From Candidatus Villigracilis saccharophilus (GTDB lineage Bacteria > Chloroflexota > Anaerolineae > Anaerolineales > Villigracilaceae), in contig JADJNA010000030.1 of assembly GCA_016709305.1 (NCBI GenBank), positions 1 to 63,588 of the forward strand: a DNA stretch of 63,588 nucleotides, read 5' to 3'. Below, piece by piece: positions 1 to 8,424 of this stretch (its first letter is position 1; the number at the start of each line of letters is the position of its first letter). Both the position numbers and the translations under genes were made by a program. The notes under the pieces are model-generated. The model ran no database searches and had not been told where the DNA came from. It saw nothing but the letters and a program-made list of their open reading frames with translations.

Positions 1-1149
1 TAATTCAAAATGCAAATGCGGACCTGAAGATCGTCCTGTAGATCCAACCGCGCCGATCACCTCGCCTTGCCCAACACTTTGTCCGCAGCCGACATTAAGC
101 GCGCTCAAGTGGGCATACAAGGATTGGAATCCATTTCCATGATCGACCATGATCATGTTCCCATATCCATAATCATTCCAGCCCGCATAAACGATCACGC
201 CGGCATCAGAAGCGTAGACTGCTTCGCCTTCATTGCCTGCCAAGTCGATCCCGCGGTGATTAGTTTGCTCTGAATAATCAAACCCTGACAGATAATGTTT
301 ATTTGTTGGGTAAATATATGCGCCATATCCCACAGCCCCGCCGCTGATCGGTCCGCAGGCGCCTTCGCCCATGACGCGGGCTGAGGATGGGTTTTCGCGC
401 GTCACGCCTAGCGGCGCGCTCCAGCTAATAAATTCCCTCTTTCCATACGGAATTATTAACCAGGTACCGGTCTTGATGTTCGCGTTTTCAAAGTCGCCGA
501 CTGTGTTTGGGTCAATATTGTTACTGGGGTATTCGATAATGTCCGCCGCGGTGACGCCGTAAAAATTTGCCCATTGTCCAAAAGGAATACCGCCAAGCCA
601 TTCCCAGTAAACGCCGTCCACTGGCAGAATATTCAACTCTTGTCCGGGATTCAACGAATGTGGGTCATCCAGCAATAGATTGTAATTTCCCCACAAAATG
701 GTTTGCGGTTCAAGGCCAAATCGTTCCGCGATACCAAAGACCGTGTCGCCTTCCAGGACGGTGTACGTTGTGATCTCATCCCTTGGACGTGATGGGATGT
801 TCGTGTGGATCTGCGCGCCGCGCGCAATTCCAGAAATCACCGGCACATCCACTGCTGGAATTGAACCGACGGCAACAACAGCGGTCGGCGTGGGACCTGA
901 GACCTGCGCACTGTTTCCTGAAAATGTATTTGGCGTCTGACGGTAAAAAGCCTGCACCAGCATGATCACAATCCCGATCGCAATAATGGAAAATAGATTT
1001 GTTCCAATCCGCAATAATGATTCGCCCAACCCCATTTGCACGAGGCTGTTCATCCAGCGCGTGAATAGACTGCGCCGATGGGTGGGGGCGGGGATTTGAT
1101 CCTGTTTTATATCTGATCTTGGAGGTTCTTCTTTAAAATCTTTTTGCAT
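1..1149 (-). CDS. LysM / M23 peptidase, C-terminus beyond the window
   Basis: Membrane-anchored murein hydrolase of the LytM/M23 class, expected to cut peptidoglycan cross-links. After a cytoplasmic stretch of about 50 residues there is one membrane segment, then a LysM domain beginning TYTVLEGDTVFGIAERFG and a second, weaker LysM-like stretch. The C-terminal M23 domain shows the zinc-ligand motif NHRGID and, near the window edge, HLHFE. The reading frame is open to base 1, so the last residues are missing. An in-frame ATG nine bases upstream (1158) is possible, but it would overlap the -10 box of a good promoter, so I prefer 1149 on a leaderless transcript. Function is well supported by motifs; substrate specificity is not visible. 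Confidence 0.85.
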   Translation of the reverse strand, partial: MQKDFKEEPPRSDIKQDQIPAPTHRRSLFTRWMNSLVQMGLGESLLRIGTNLFSIIAIGIVIMLVQAFYRQTPNTFSGNSAQVSGPTPTAVVAVGSIPAVDVPVISGIARGAQIHTNIPSRPRDEITTYTVLEGDTVFGIAERFGLEPQTILWGNYNLLLDDPHSLNPGQELNILPVDGVYWEWLGGIPFGQWANFYGVTAADIIEYPSNNIDPNTVGDFENANIKTGTWLIIPYGKREFISWSAPLGVTRENPSSARVMGEGACGPISGGAVGYGAYIYPTNKHYLSGFDYSEQTNHRGIDLAGNEGEAVYASDAGVIVYAGWNDYGYGNMIMVDHGNGFQSLYAHLSALNVGCGQSVGQGEVIGAVGSTGRSSGPHLHFEL

Positions 1150-1157
1150 ATTATTCA

Positions 1158-1186
1158 TCATAACATGGGCAAAAAATCACAGTCAA
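1158..1186 (-). promoter_or_regulatory. Promoter of the M23 peptidase gene
   Basis: On the minus strand TTGACT (1186-1181) is followed by a 17-base spacer and TTATGA (1163-1158). Only eight bases separate this -10 box from the ATG at 1149, so the transcript would start at or next to the start codon. No Shine-Dalgarno sequence is present. Confidence 0.5.
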
Positions 1187-1212
1187 GGAGTGTGCTAAAC
1201 GCTAATCCTGCG

Positions 1213-2478
1213 TTAACCCGCCGCTTGCCTGACTTTTGGTTGAAATACCTGAATTCCGCCAATAATGGCGAGCGAGACAGTTCCACAGATCAAAGCTGTG
1301 TATGAAAGACTGAATTCCTGTGTCATCCAGCCGATTAACAGGCTGCCGAATGGCGCCACTCCCTGTAGTGCCCAAAGATAAATGCTGAAGACACGTCCGC
1401 GTAAATAATCCGGTACCTGTAACTGGATCAATGTGTTCATCGTAGCGAGCTGTGTGACCGCGCCCCAACCCATCAATGCAATAATGATCAAGGTTGGCCA
1501 TAATGAATGCGAAAATGGGATCGCGATCATCCCCAGAATGAAAGCTGCTTCTCCCAGGATCAAACGAAGTCCGCGCCAGCGTGCGGTATTGTTCATCGCG
1601 ATGGAGAAAGCCGCTGTCAATGCGCCGACTCCCTGCGCTGTGTAAAGCAGACTATTCCTCAGGTCTACAACGCTTTTGGTGTCTCCAATTTGCCCGAGCA
1701 GGTCTTTTGAAACGACGGGTAATTGCTGGGTGATCGGCATGGCAAGGATACCAATCGTAGCCGCCAGGACAATGATTAATCCCACCGATGAATTCTTTAC
1801 GAGATATTGCGTACCTTCACGAAATTCCTCCATAATGGAACGTGTGCGCGGCATGACAGGAGCTTTATATTTTGCGTGCACAAAAAATAAGCCGATAATG
1901 ATTGCCCCAAAACTAATCCCATTGAGCAAAAAGACCCAGCCTTCTCCATTTTTTGTAGATAAAAGTAATATAGGTGCGACAAGTGAAGGGCCGAGCACAC
2001 GGGATAGATTAAAGGCTGTGGATTGTAGTGCGATCGCGTTCGGTAGTGCTTCACGCCCGACCAGTTCGATCAGCATGGCTTGACGTGCTGTGATCTCAAA
2101 TGCGCTTGCCGTACCCAGGATGAGGGACGTGATAACGATTTGCCATATCTGGATTGTGCCGCCTAATGCGAGAAATGCAAGCACAAGTGTATCCAGCATC
2201 ATGATGGTTTGTAAAAAAATAATCGCTTTACGCTTATCGACATGCTCGATCAAAACTCCGCCGGGCAGGGCCAGGAAAAAAGTGGGGAGGGTCGTTGCAA
2301 AACCGATCAATCCCAGGTCAAAGGGACGGCCGCTGATACGATACGCCAGCAGTGGCAGCGCCGTATTTTGCATGGAGGTGCCGATCAGCGAAAACAAATG
2401 TCCCACCCAGAAGATGGCAAAGTCTCGAGAGGCCAGCGCGGGAAAGCGTTGTGATAGGAGGATGCGGAGTTTAGACAT
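1213..2478 (-). CDS. MFS transporter, EntS/MFS_3-like exporter
   Basis: 421-residue polytopic membrane protein with about twelve predicted helices. The start (ASRDFAIFWVGHLFSLIGT) and the loop between helices 2 and 3 (GGVLIEHVDKRK) are typical of the MFS_3 / enterobactin-exporter-like branch, whose members expel small molecules by proton antiport. The substrate cannot be read from the sequence. It lies 107 bases downstream of the SRAP gene on the same strand and could be the last gene of a coiled-coil protein - selB - SRAP - MFS unit. No strong ribosome-binding site precedes the ATG. Confidence 0.8.
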   Translation of the reverse strand: MSKLRILLSQRFPALASRDFAIFWVGHLFSLIGTSMQNTALPLLAYRISGRPFDLGLIGFATTLPTFFLALPGGVLIEHVDKRKAIIFLQTIMMLDTLVLAFLALGGTIQIWQIVITSLILGTASAFEITARQAMLIELVGREALPNAIALQSTAFNLSRVLGPSLVAPILLLSTKNGEGWVFLLNGISFGAIIIGLFFVHAKYKAPVMPRTRSIMEEFREGTQYLVKNSSVGLIIVLAATIGILAMPITQQLPVVSKDLLGQIGDTKSVVDLRNSLLYTAQGVGALTAAFSIAMNNTARWRGLRLILGEAAFILGMIAIPFSHSLWPTLIIIALMGWGAVTQLATMNTLIQLQVPDYLRGRVFSIYLWALQGVAPFGSLLIGWMTQEFSLSYTALICGTVSLAIIGGIQVFQPKVRQAAG

Positions 2479-2585
2479 GTTTTTTCTTCATTGCGGGGAG
2501 GAACACTCTCCGGTGAAGCAGTCTTCTTTCTATTGCGAGAGATTGCTTCCATCGGAAGGACAGGTGTGACGGTTAACGATTATGG

Positions 2586-3260
2586 TTATGCGGGTAAAAG
2601 GCACTCAGCGCGGTCATTGCCTGGGCTGTTGACCATTGTCGAAACCGGGTAGGCGGACATCTTGTCGGCGGGGAAGGATCGAATGAGCGGGAGTAGGCTT
2701 TCGGGATGCTTCGCATGAGGTGCGGGATCCAACCATTGAGAAAAATCTGCTCGATCCAGGATCACAGGCATGCGGTTGTGAAGAGTTGACATTAATTCAT
2801 TTGGCTCAGTGGTGATGATGGTGCAGGTGCGCAGCACGCCGCCATCGGGCGATTGCCATTCATCCCAAAGCCCCGCGAAAGCGAATGGTTTTCCATCTTT
2901 CATGTGAATGAAATAAGGCGTTTTTGTTTTCTCACCTTGAACCGCTTTCCATTCGTAAAAGCCATCCGTCAAAATGAGACAGCGTTTGTATTTAAATCCG
3001 CCGCGGAAGGATGGTTTTTCCGCGATCGTTTCACCACGCGCATTGATCAGTTTGTTCGCAATACTCGGGTCTTTCGACCAGGATGGAATTAACCCCCATA
3101 GGAAAAAATCAGCTGTATTCTTGCCATCGTTTGGTATCGCGAGGACGGGCTGTGACGGTGCGATATTGAAGCGTGGTGAAAATTTATTAGGAAAAATATA
3201 ATCTCCGAACGTGTCTTTTAATTCGGCTGGGTCAACTGTAAGAGTAAATCTGCCGCACAT
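2586..3260 (-). CDS. SRAP-family abasic-site protein (YedK/HMCES type)
   Basis: 224 residues, the usual length of SOS-response-associated peptidase (SRAP) proteins. It begins MCGRF, so Cys2 is exposed after Met removal; in YedK/HMCES this cysteine forms a covalent thiazolidine link with abasic sites in single-stranded DNA. Further conserved SRAP features are NIAPSQPVLAI, the NARGETI stretch, GFYEWK and HNRMPVIL. Its ATG overlaps the selB stop codon by one base (TAATG), so the two are translationally coupled. The two families have no known functional link, so the coupling may simply reflect compact gene packing. Confidence 0.9.
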   Translation of the reverse strand: MCGRFTLTVDPAELKDTFGDYIFPNKFSPRFNIAPSQPVLAIPNDGKNTADFFLWGLIPSWSKDPSIANKLINARGETIAEKPSFRGGFKYKRCLILTDGFYEWKAVQGEKTKTPYFIHMKDGKPFAFAGLWDEWQSPDGGVLRTCTIITTEPNELMSTLHNRMPVILDRADFSQWLDPAPHAKHPESLLPLIRSFPADKMSAYPVSTMVNSPGNDRAECLLPA

Positions 3261-5155
3261 TATTTCCTCAACTTTCTAAAATCACCATCCCGCACGGTAA
3301 AACCGATCGAATCCAGATGTTCAAGAAATGCCTGGGCATATTTTCGGGTGGTGCTGAAAAGGTCGCGTACTTCTGCTAGTGTGATCTTTTCCTGATGCTG
3401 AAACTGATCACTAAGTTTTTTTTTCATGTCATCATAATCTTGTTTGCAAAAAATGACATCCTGTGAAACAGTAAATAACTCTTCGAGTTCAAGTAGCGCG
3501 CTGACAATTTCTTCGCCGACTTCGCTCTGACACTCCTTGACGCTCGGTCCCGCATACGGATTCGCTTCGAACTTTCGCATCAATCCTTTAATTTTAAGCT
3601 GGTCATGCTCATTGAATTTGATCTCATGGTTGGGCAGAGTGAGAAAGTTGCCATGTTCAATAAATACGGACTTCTCAATACTTAACTTGACGACTGCATT
3701 GAATATTTTTGGCGTGAGTTTTAGTTTGCTTTTTAATTCCTCGCGTGGAATTCCACGACGTAGCGGGTATTGTATATGATAGGCATTGATCGTGTTTATC
3801 GTACTGTTTTGCAATTCATTCCAGCGCGGAAGCGGGATGGCGAGAGCGTTGCTCGAAATTGACGGCGGAACATCTTCCAAAAGAATGAGCTGGCCAGTAT
3901 TGATCAATTCCTTCAACGTCTTTTCTGCAATTGAAGTCTCCAAACGTGATTTGGAGACCATCTCCTTTACTGAAGCGATGTTAAGCGCAATTGCTGCTTC
4001 GAATAGGATATCTTCAGGCGAGCCTTGAGCAAGCGCTTCAAGTGATTTAAGAATCTTTTCGTCAAAGCGTTTGTGCCTGCCTTTCGGCTGGTGATCTATG
4101 ATTACCCCGCCTCCGAGCGTTTCGCTTGGCGATGGACGGCGCAGGATGTATCGGTCCCCGCGTACAGTGACAATGGGGTCGCGCAATTCGAGTTGTAGCC
4201 AGCCTTCTTCACCGGGCAGTAATTCCTCAGCGCCAAGCAATCGCAATGTCGCGATGGTTTCGCTCGCGCCGACAAAGAATTTGACTTCACTGGAATGTTT
4301 TAATGGCGCTTCTACATCTTCTAATAAACGAAAACGTGCATCCAATCTTCTCGTAGCTTGATATTGGTTGGGAAGGACGACTACATTCCCGCGATTAATT
4401 AATTCTGTATCCACTCCTGAAATGTTGACCGCTGTTCGAGATCCGGGGGTGGCACGATCTTCTTTCTTCTTGTGAGTTTGGAGTCCTCGTATTCTTCCTT
4501 TTATTCCGCTTGGCAAAATTTCCACTTCATCGCCTGCAGAAAAATGACCATCATGGAGCGTGCCTGTAACGACTGTACCGAATCCGCTCATGCTGAATAC
4601 GCGGTCAATGGGCAGGCGCGGACGGTTAAGGTCAAGCCGCGCGGGTTTTTCTTCCAATATATTACTGAGACTTGTGATGAGGGCGTCAAGTCCTGTTTTA
4701 TTTTTTGCTGAGACTCGAATGATAGGCGCGTCTTGCAGGACGGTTCCACCAAGAGCGCCGCGAATGTCAATTTCCAGCAGATCAAGCCAGGCGGAGTCTG
4801 AAGCGAGATCTATTTTGGTGAGAACCACGATGCCAGCGGGAATCTGCAATAGATCCAGTATCGCGAGGTGTTCTTTTGTTTGCGGCATGACACCTTCGTC
4901 TGCGGCGATGACAAGCAATGCCGCGTCAATTCCCCCGATGCCTGATAACATGTTTTCGATGAAGTCGCGATGCCCGGGTACATCCACGATCCCCACTTCT
5001 TCGCCGTTCGGGAGCGTGAGCCAGCCGAAACCCAATTCAATGGTCATCTCGCGGGCTTGTTCTTCCTTGAGACGGTCTGGGTGCGTGCCCGTGAGCGCCG
5101 CAATCAGCGTGGATTTTCCATGATCTACATGACCTGCCGTACCGATAACTCGCAT
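3260..5155 (-). CDS. selB: Selenocysteine-specific elongation factor SelB
   Basis: 631-residue GTPase that carries Sec-tRNA to UGA codons marked by a SECIS element. The GTPase motifs are complete: GHVDHGKS (residues 8-15), DVPGH (58-62) and TKID (113-116). EF-Tu-like beta-barrels follow, with the family sequence SMSGFGTVVTGT. The C-terminal part (about 400-631) has the winged-helix repeats that bind the SECIS hairpin. Length matches bacterial SelB. The start lies 11 bases downstream of the coiled-coil gene. selA, selC and selD are not in this window, and no selenoprotein gene could be identified here. Identification is firm. Confidence 0.95.
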   Translation of the reverse strand: MRVIGTAGHVDHGKSTLIAALTGTHPDRLKEEQAREMTIELGFGWLTLPNGEEVGIVDVPGHRDFIENMLSGIGGIDAALLVIAADEGVMPQTKEHLAILDLLQIPAGIVVLTKIDLASDSAWLDLLEIDIRGALGGTVLQDAPIIRVSAKNKTGLDALITSLSNILEEKPARLDLNRPRLPIDRVFSMSGFGTVVTGTLHDGHFSAGDEVEILPSGIKGRIRGLQTHKKKEDRATPGSRTAVNISGVDTELINRGNVVVLPNQYQATRRLDARFRLLEDVEAPLKHSSEVKFFVGASETIATLRLLGAEELLPGEEGWLQLELRDPIVTVRGDRYILRRPSPSETLGGGVIIDHQPKGRHKRFDEKILKSLEALAQGSPEDILFEAAIALNIASVKEMVSKSRLETSIAEKTLKELINTGQLILLEDVPPSISSNALAIPLPRWNELQNSTINTINAYHIQYPLRRGIPREELKSKLKLTPKIFNAVVKLSIEKSVFIEHGNFLTLPNHEIKFNEHDQLKIKGLMRKFEANPYAGPSVKECQSEVGEEIVSALLELEELFTVSQDVIFCKQDYDDMKKKLSDQFQHQEKITLAEVRDLFSTTRKYAQAFLEHLDSIGFTVRDGDFRKLRK

Positions 5156-5166
5156 GATTTACTGCT

Positions 5167-6354
5167 TTACTTTTTGGTCTTCTTGCCGTGCCCCATGATG
5201 CGTTGATAGGATGTCATCCATTCATGTACCACATTCATCAGATCCTGCAATTCTTTTTCAGCGACATCAGTGGTCTGCTGCAATTGATCCTGTAAGACCT
5301 GCAGGGCATCGGTGATCGGCGGGAAGCGCACTTCCGTTTTTGCAATATCCTTGCGAATGTCGCGGAAGGATTCCTCGTTTGACAGGCTGTACCCAGTCCA
5401 TCGTTTTTGATCGTCTGCCTTGAAGCTTGCCCATTCCTGTCTGAGACGGTCTTCCGCGAGACGCTGCATTTCTGTCACTTCGTTGATGCGGCGTTCAAGT
5501 TTTGTGTTGAGTTCAAGATACGCTTCCTGCGCTTTTTTCGCACCACGTAGAGCCTCATCGAGATTTTGAATATGCAGGTCAAGGTTCGCGGATTCTTTTA
5601 TGAAGGATTCGTATTTTTCCTTCCATTCCTTCCAGGCGCGGTCGCGGTTAATCTGTGCTATGGCCTGTTGTTCAAGGAATGCCGCCTGCGCTTGTTTGCG
5701 TTCCTGTTCTGAGGAGAGCAGGCTTGCAAAACGATTTTCGACATTTTTTAGCCCGTCGGCGGTTATGGTGGCTTTATCGCGGTTTTCGTCGATGCGTTTG
5801 CGCAAGGCGGTCACTTCACCTTGCACATCGGCGATACGTTTAAGATCATTCTTACGGGTTTCTTCAACCGCCTTGACTGCGTGTACTGCGTCGTCTTTTG
5901 TCCGCACGACTTCATCCACTTTCATTTTTAGATCGCTGAAGTTGGTTAGAACCCGCTGTATTTCGTTTTCCCTCGCCTTGATCTGCTTTTTTATTTCCGT
6001 CTGATCAGTGGCAGCTTTGACTTGTACGATCGATTTTTGGATCTCGATCAATTCATTCTTATAGCGGTTTTCATTTTCCTTCTCGGCAAGCGCCTGCGCT
6101 TTTTCATTCTCTTCGAGCAGCTTTGTGAATTCATTGCGCTGTTTTGTGAGCAGTGCTTCAAATTGATCAAGGCGCTGTGCAGTGGGAGAGATTTCTGATA
6201 TCTGTTTGCTGAGCGGTTTAATCTGTTTCGAAACGGCATCCACCGTGGTTTCGAATGAGGCCAAGCGCGCACTCACTTTTGTAAGTGTATCTTGATTCTC
6301 GCGTTGTTGTTTATCCAGCCATTCAAGGCGCTTGATAATTTGTTCGAATTCCAT
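5167..6354 (-). CDS. Coiled-coil protein of unknown function
   Basis: 395 residues, almost entirely heptad-like, rich in Glu, Lys, Gln and Arg, with no signal peptide, membrane segment or catalytic motif. The pattern suggests a long cytoplasmic coiled coil, superficially like SMC or myosin-tail proteins but without ATPase heads. The C-terminus is basic (GHGKKTKK). The ATG is preceded by GGAG, and a TATAAT box lies about 40 bases upstream. It is the first gene of a probable unit with selB 11 bases downstream. I do not recognise a named family; a structural or scaffolding role is only a guess. Confidence 0.7.
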   Translation of the reverse strand: MEFEQIIKRLEWLDKQQRENQDTLTKVSARLASFETTVDAVSKQIKPLSKQISEISPTAQRLDQFEALLTKQRNEFTKLLEENEKAQALAEKENENRYKNELIEIQKSIVQVKAATDQTEIKKQIKARENEIQRVLTNFSDLKMKVDEVVRTKDDAVHAVKAVEETRKNDLKRIADVQGEVTALRKRIDENRDKATITADGLKNVENRFASLLSSEQERKQAQAAFLEQQAIAQINRDRAWKEWKEKYESFIKESANLDLHIQNLDEALRGAKKAQEAYLELNTKLERRINEVTEMQRLAEDRLRQEWASFKADDQKRWTGYSLSNEESFRDIRKDIAKTEVRFPPITDALQVLQDQLQQTTDVAEKELQDLMNVVHEWMTSYQRIMGHGKKTKK

Positions 6355-6392
6355 GTTGTACTCCGATATTTTTGTTAAAAATTATGATTGAA

Positions 6393-6398
6393 ATTATA
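6393..6398 (-). promoter_or_regulatory. -10 box upstream of the coiled-coil/selB genes
   Basis: A perfect TATAAT on the minus strand about 40 bases before the ATG at 6354, in the 63-base gap to the preceding membrane gene. The -35 region is poor. It would give the selB unit its own transcription start. Confidence 0.4.
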
Positions 6399-6417
6399 GC
6401 ACGCTCATTCAATCAGC

Positions 6418-7815
6418 TTATTTGCCCAGGTGAAGGAAGAGAGTGGGCAGACCTTTGAGAAATGGCTGTATTATTTGTGGAAGAATTCCCAGGATGAAGA
6501 GACCGATCACACCCAGCCCGAGCATGAGCATTTGCACCCATGTTTCTTTCAACTCCCAGGCTTTATTTTCCTCGACAGTCACGAAAACAGCCATTGTGCG
6601 GATCGCGCCCATAAGCAATCCAAGCATTCCCAGAAACGACCAAAATGAAAGCGCCAGTGATTGTCCCGCCAGTTCCTGCCATAAGGCCAGCCGCGGGGGA
6701 AAACCTGCCAGAAGGGGAAAACCAGTCATCGAAAGGTGAGCAAATATAATTGCCGAAGCAGCGATCGGATAGCTGCGCGCCAATCCTTTGACCTCGCTGA
6801 AACGCAATGAATAGGCTTTGCGTTTCATGATCGAAAGTGCCAAAGCCCAGACTGCCAGTTCCAATCCGCGTGGAATTAAGAGAAGGAATGTGACATTTAC
6901 AATTTCGGTGGATCTTAACCCCATGGCAAGGATGAGTAATCCTGTTTCAGCGATTGCCGCATATCCCATCATTCGCCCAATGTGTTTTTGTAAAGCTGCA
7001 AAAATCCCGCCGCTGGCAACCATGAATACACCCGCCAATTGGATGGCGTTTGAAAGTTGGGGCGAGGTGCGCAGCCACGTGTAACGGTCTAAAAATCCCA
7101 GTCCGAAGATAATTGTGAAAGTCGGCAGTAGCCAAAGCAGGAATCCTGCTACATAAGGCGGCGCTTCCTCGGTTATTAGGGGAATCCAATTGTAGAGCGG
7201 GAAAATTCCGAGCAAGAAGGCAAAACCCAGACCAAGCATTGTTCCAGCTTGTATCGTAGTGTTGATGTCGCCCGGACTGGCTTCCACGCCTGCCAACATC
7301 CATCCTGAAAAGAGGATGAAGGGCATTGCTAGCGTTTGATAAATAAGGAAACGGATTACACCGCGACCGGGTTTTTGGTACATCGGTACCAATAAGGGGA
7401 TCACTAACATGGCAGCCATCTCAAGCAGCAGAGCCGCAAAAAGGAAAGGTTCAACTGCGATGGAAGCAGTCAATAATGCCACGATCATCAAGCCAAGAGA
7501 TACAAAACGGTTAGCGGTGCCTGAAGCCTCTGTCCCGAAGAACCATAATGCGGCCAAGCCATATATGATCACAAGCAGGGGGCCGTCCGCGGTGTTAAGA
7601 GCAAAGCTGCGTCCCAGGAAGTCAATAGATGGAGAAATTTTTATTGATATTGAACCAAGCAGCAGCGCGGTATCGATCGGAATGGCCATCGCTATAAGCG
7701 CAAGAACCATTGCTGCTATTCCGCCGATGAGAGGGGAAATCCGTTCGCGTAAAAAGAGCAGGATCAATGCTCCGGAAAGAAAGGGAATACCGATCCACAG
7801 AACTGGCGCGCTCAT
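6418..7815 (-). CDS. NuoN/MrpD-like proton-translocating membrane subunit, divergent
   Basis: 465 residues, about 13-14 predicted membrane helices, resembling antiporter-like subunits of complex I, Mrp antiporters and group 4 hydrogenases. The recognisable stretch is FPLYNWIPLITEEAPPYVAG, equivalent to the PLHxWLPxAHxxAP motif of the family, followed by a helix with GRMMGYAAIAETG matching the usual KRLLAYSSxxxxG. The family histidine and alanine positions are altered, so proton conduction is plausible but not certain. Its start overlaps the stop of the next gene upstream (ATGA), so it belongs to a three-gene membrane cluster. Confidence 0.7.
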   Translation of the reverse strand: MSAPVLWIGIPFLSGALILLFLRERISPLIGGIAAMVLALIAMAIPIDTALLLGSISIKISPSIDFLGRSFALNTADGPLLVIIYGLAALWFFGTEASGTANRFVSLGLMIVALLTASIAVEPFLFAALLLEMAAMLVIPLLVPMYQKPGRGVIRFLIYQTLAMPFILFSGWMLAGVEASPGDINTTIQAGTMLGLGFAFLLGIFPLYNWIPLITEEAPPYVAGFLLWLLPTFTIIFGLGFLDRYTWLRTSPQLSNAIQLAGVFMVASGGIFAALQKHIGRMMGYAAIAETGLLILAMGLRSTEIVNVTFLLLIPRGLELAVWALALSIMKRKAYSLRFSEVKGLARSYPIAASAIIFAHLSMTGFPLLAGFPPRLALWQELAGQSLALSFWSFLGMLGLLMGAIRTMAVFVTVEENKAWELKETWVQMLMLGLGVIGLFILGILPQIIQPFLKGLPTLFLHLGK

Positions 7816-8423
7816 AATTCCTCCTCCATATCATGTGGAAAGGAACCGGCGATCATTAAATAAGAACCTGTAAGGCTTAATCCGAGGCTGGTAATTGAAA
7901 GTAGACCTGCTACAAGGATCGAACTTTCTACAGCCGCATAAATAATTTCAAAACCAGCCAGCAAGATAAGCAAACCTAGGATCATACTCAACAGGTTTGA
8001 GGTTACGCCGAGTTGAAGAACGCCTGCTCCGATCAACATCAGCCCGCCAGCAATAACCGGTAAGCCAAGACCGGGAATCATAGCTTCAATTCGTGGTGTT
8101 GACCCTATGGTAACGATCACAACAATGCACATCAAGATCAAGCGGAACCATTGTCCACGCGGCCAGAAGGATTCCCCATTCTCATTTTCGACAGTTTGTA
8201 AACTCAATCGTGTCATGCCCAATGCGGTTACCACCATCCAGCCTGTAATGAGTTTTGTAGAGGCCATTATAAAAGGCATGTGATGTGTTATCAGCAAGAA
8301 AGCCGCGAGATAGAGTATGGCCAGCGCACCGAGGTTTGTGCGCCAGTCAAGGTTGATCAACATGACGGTGCTGGCTGCGAAGATCAATCCAACTGCGATC
8401 CATGAGATGATTTCAGAGGTCAT
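7812..8423 (-). CDS. Small multi-helix membrane protein in the complex-I-like cluster
   Basis: 203 residues with about six hydrophobic helices and almost no soluble domain. No catalytic motif is visible. Position between two antiporter-like subunits, with one intervening base on one side and an ATGA overlap on the other, suggests a partner subunit analogous to NuoK, NuoJ or HyfE. Similarity to a specific one cannot be established by eye. The acidic tail (HDMEEEL) faces the membrane boundary. Confidence 0.6.
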   Translation of the reverse strand: MTSEIISWIAVGLIFAASTVMLINLDWRTNLGALAILYLAAFLLITHHMPFIMASTKLITGWMVVTALGMTRLSLQTVENENGESFWPRGQWFRLILMCIVVIVTIGSTPRIEAMIPGLGLPVIAGGLMLIGAGVLQLGVTSNLLSMILGLLILLAGFEIIYAAVESSILVAGLLSITSLGLSLTGSYLMIAGSFPHDMEEEL

Positions 8424-8424
8424 T

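Noticed and set aside
67..965. Plus-strand reading frames over the first kilobase
   Set aside because: They are antisense shadows of the M23 peptidase, whose LysM and zinc motifs are clear on the minus strand.
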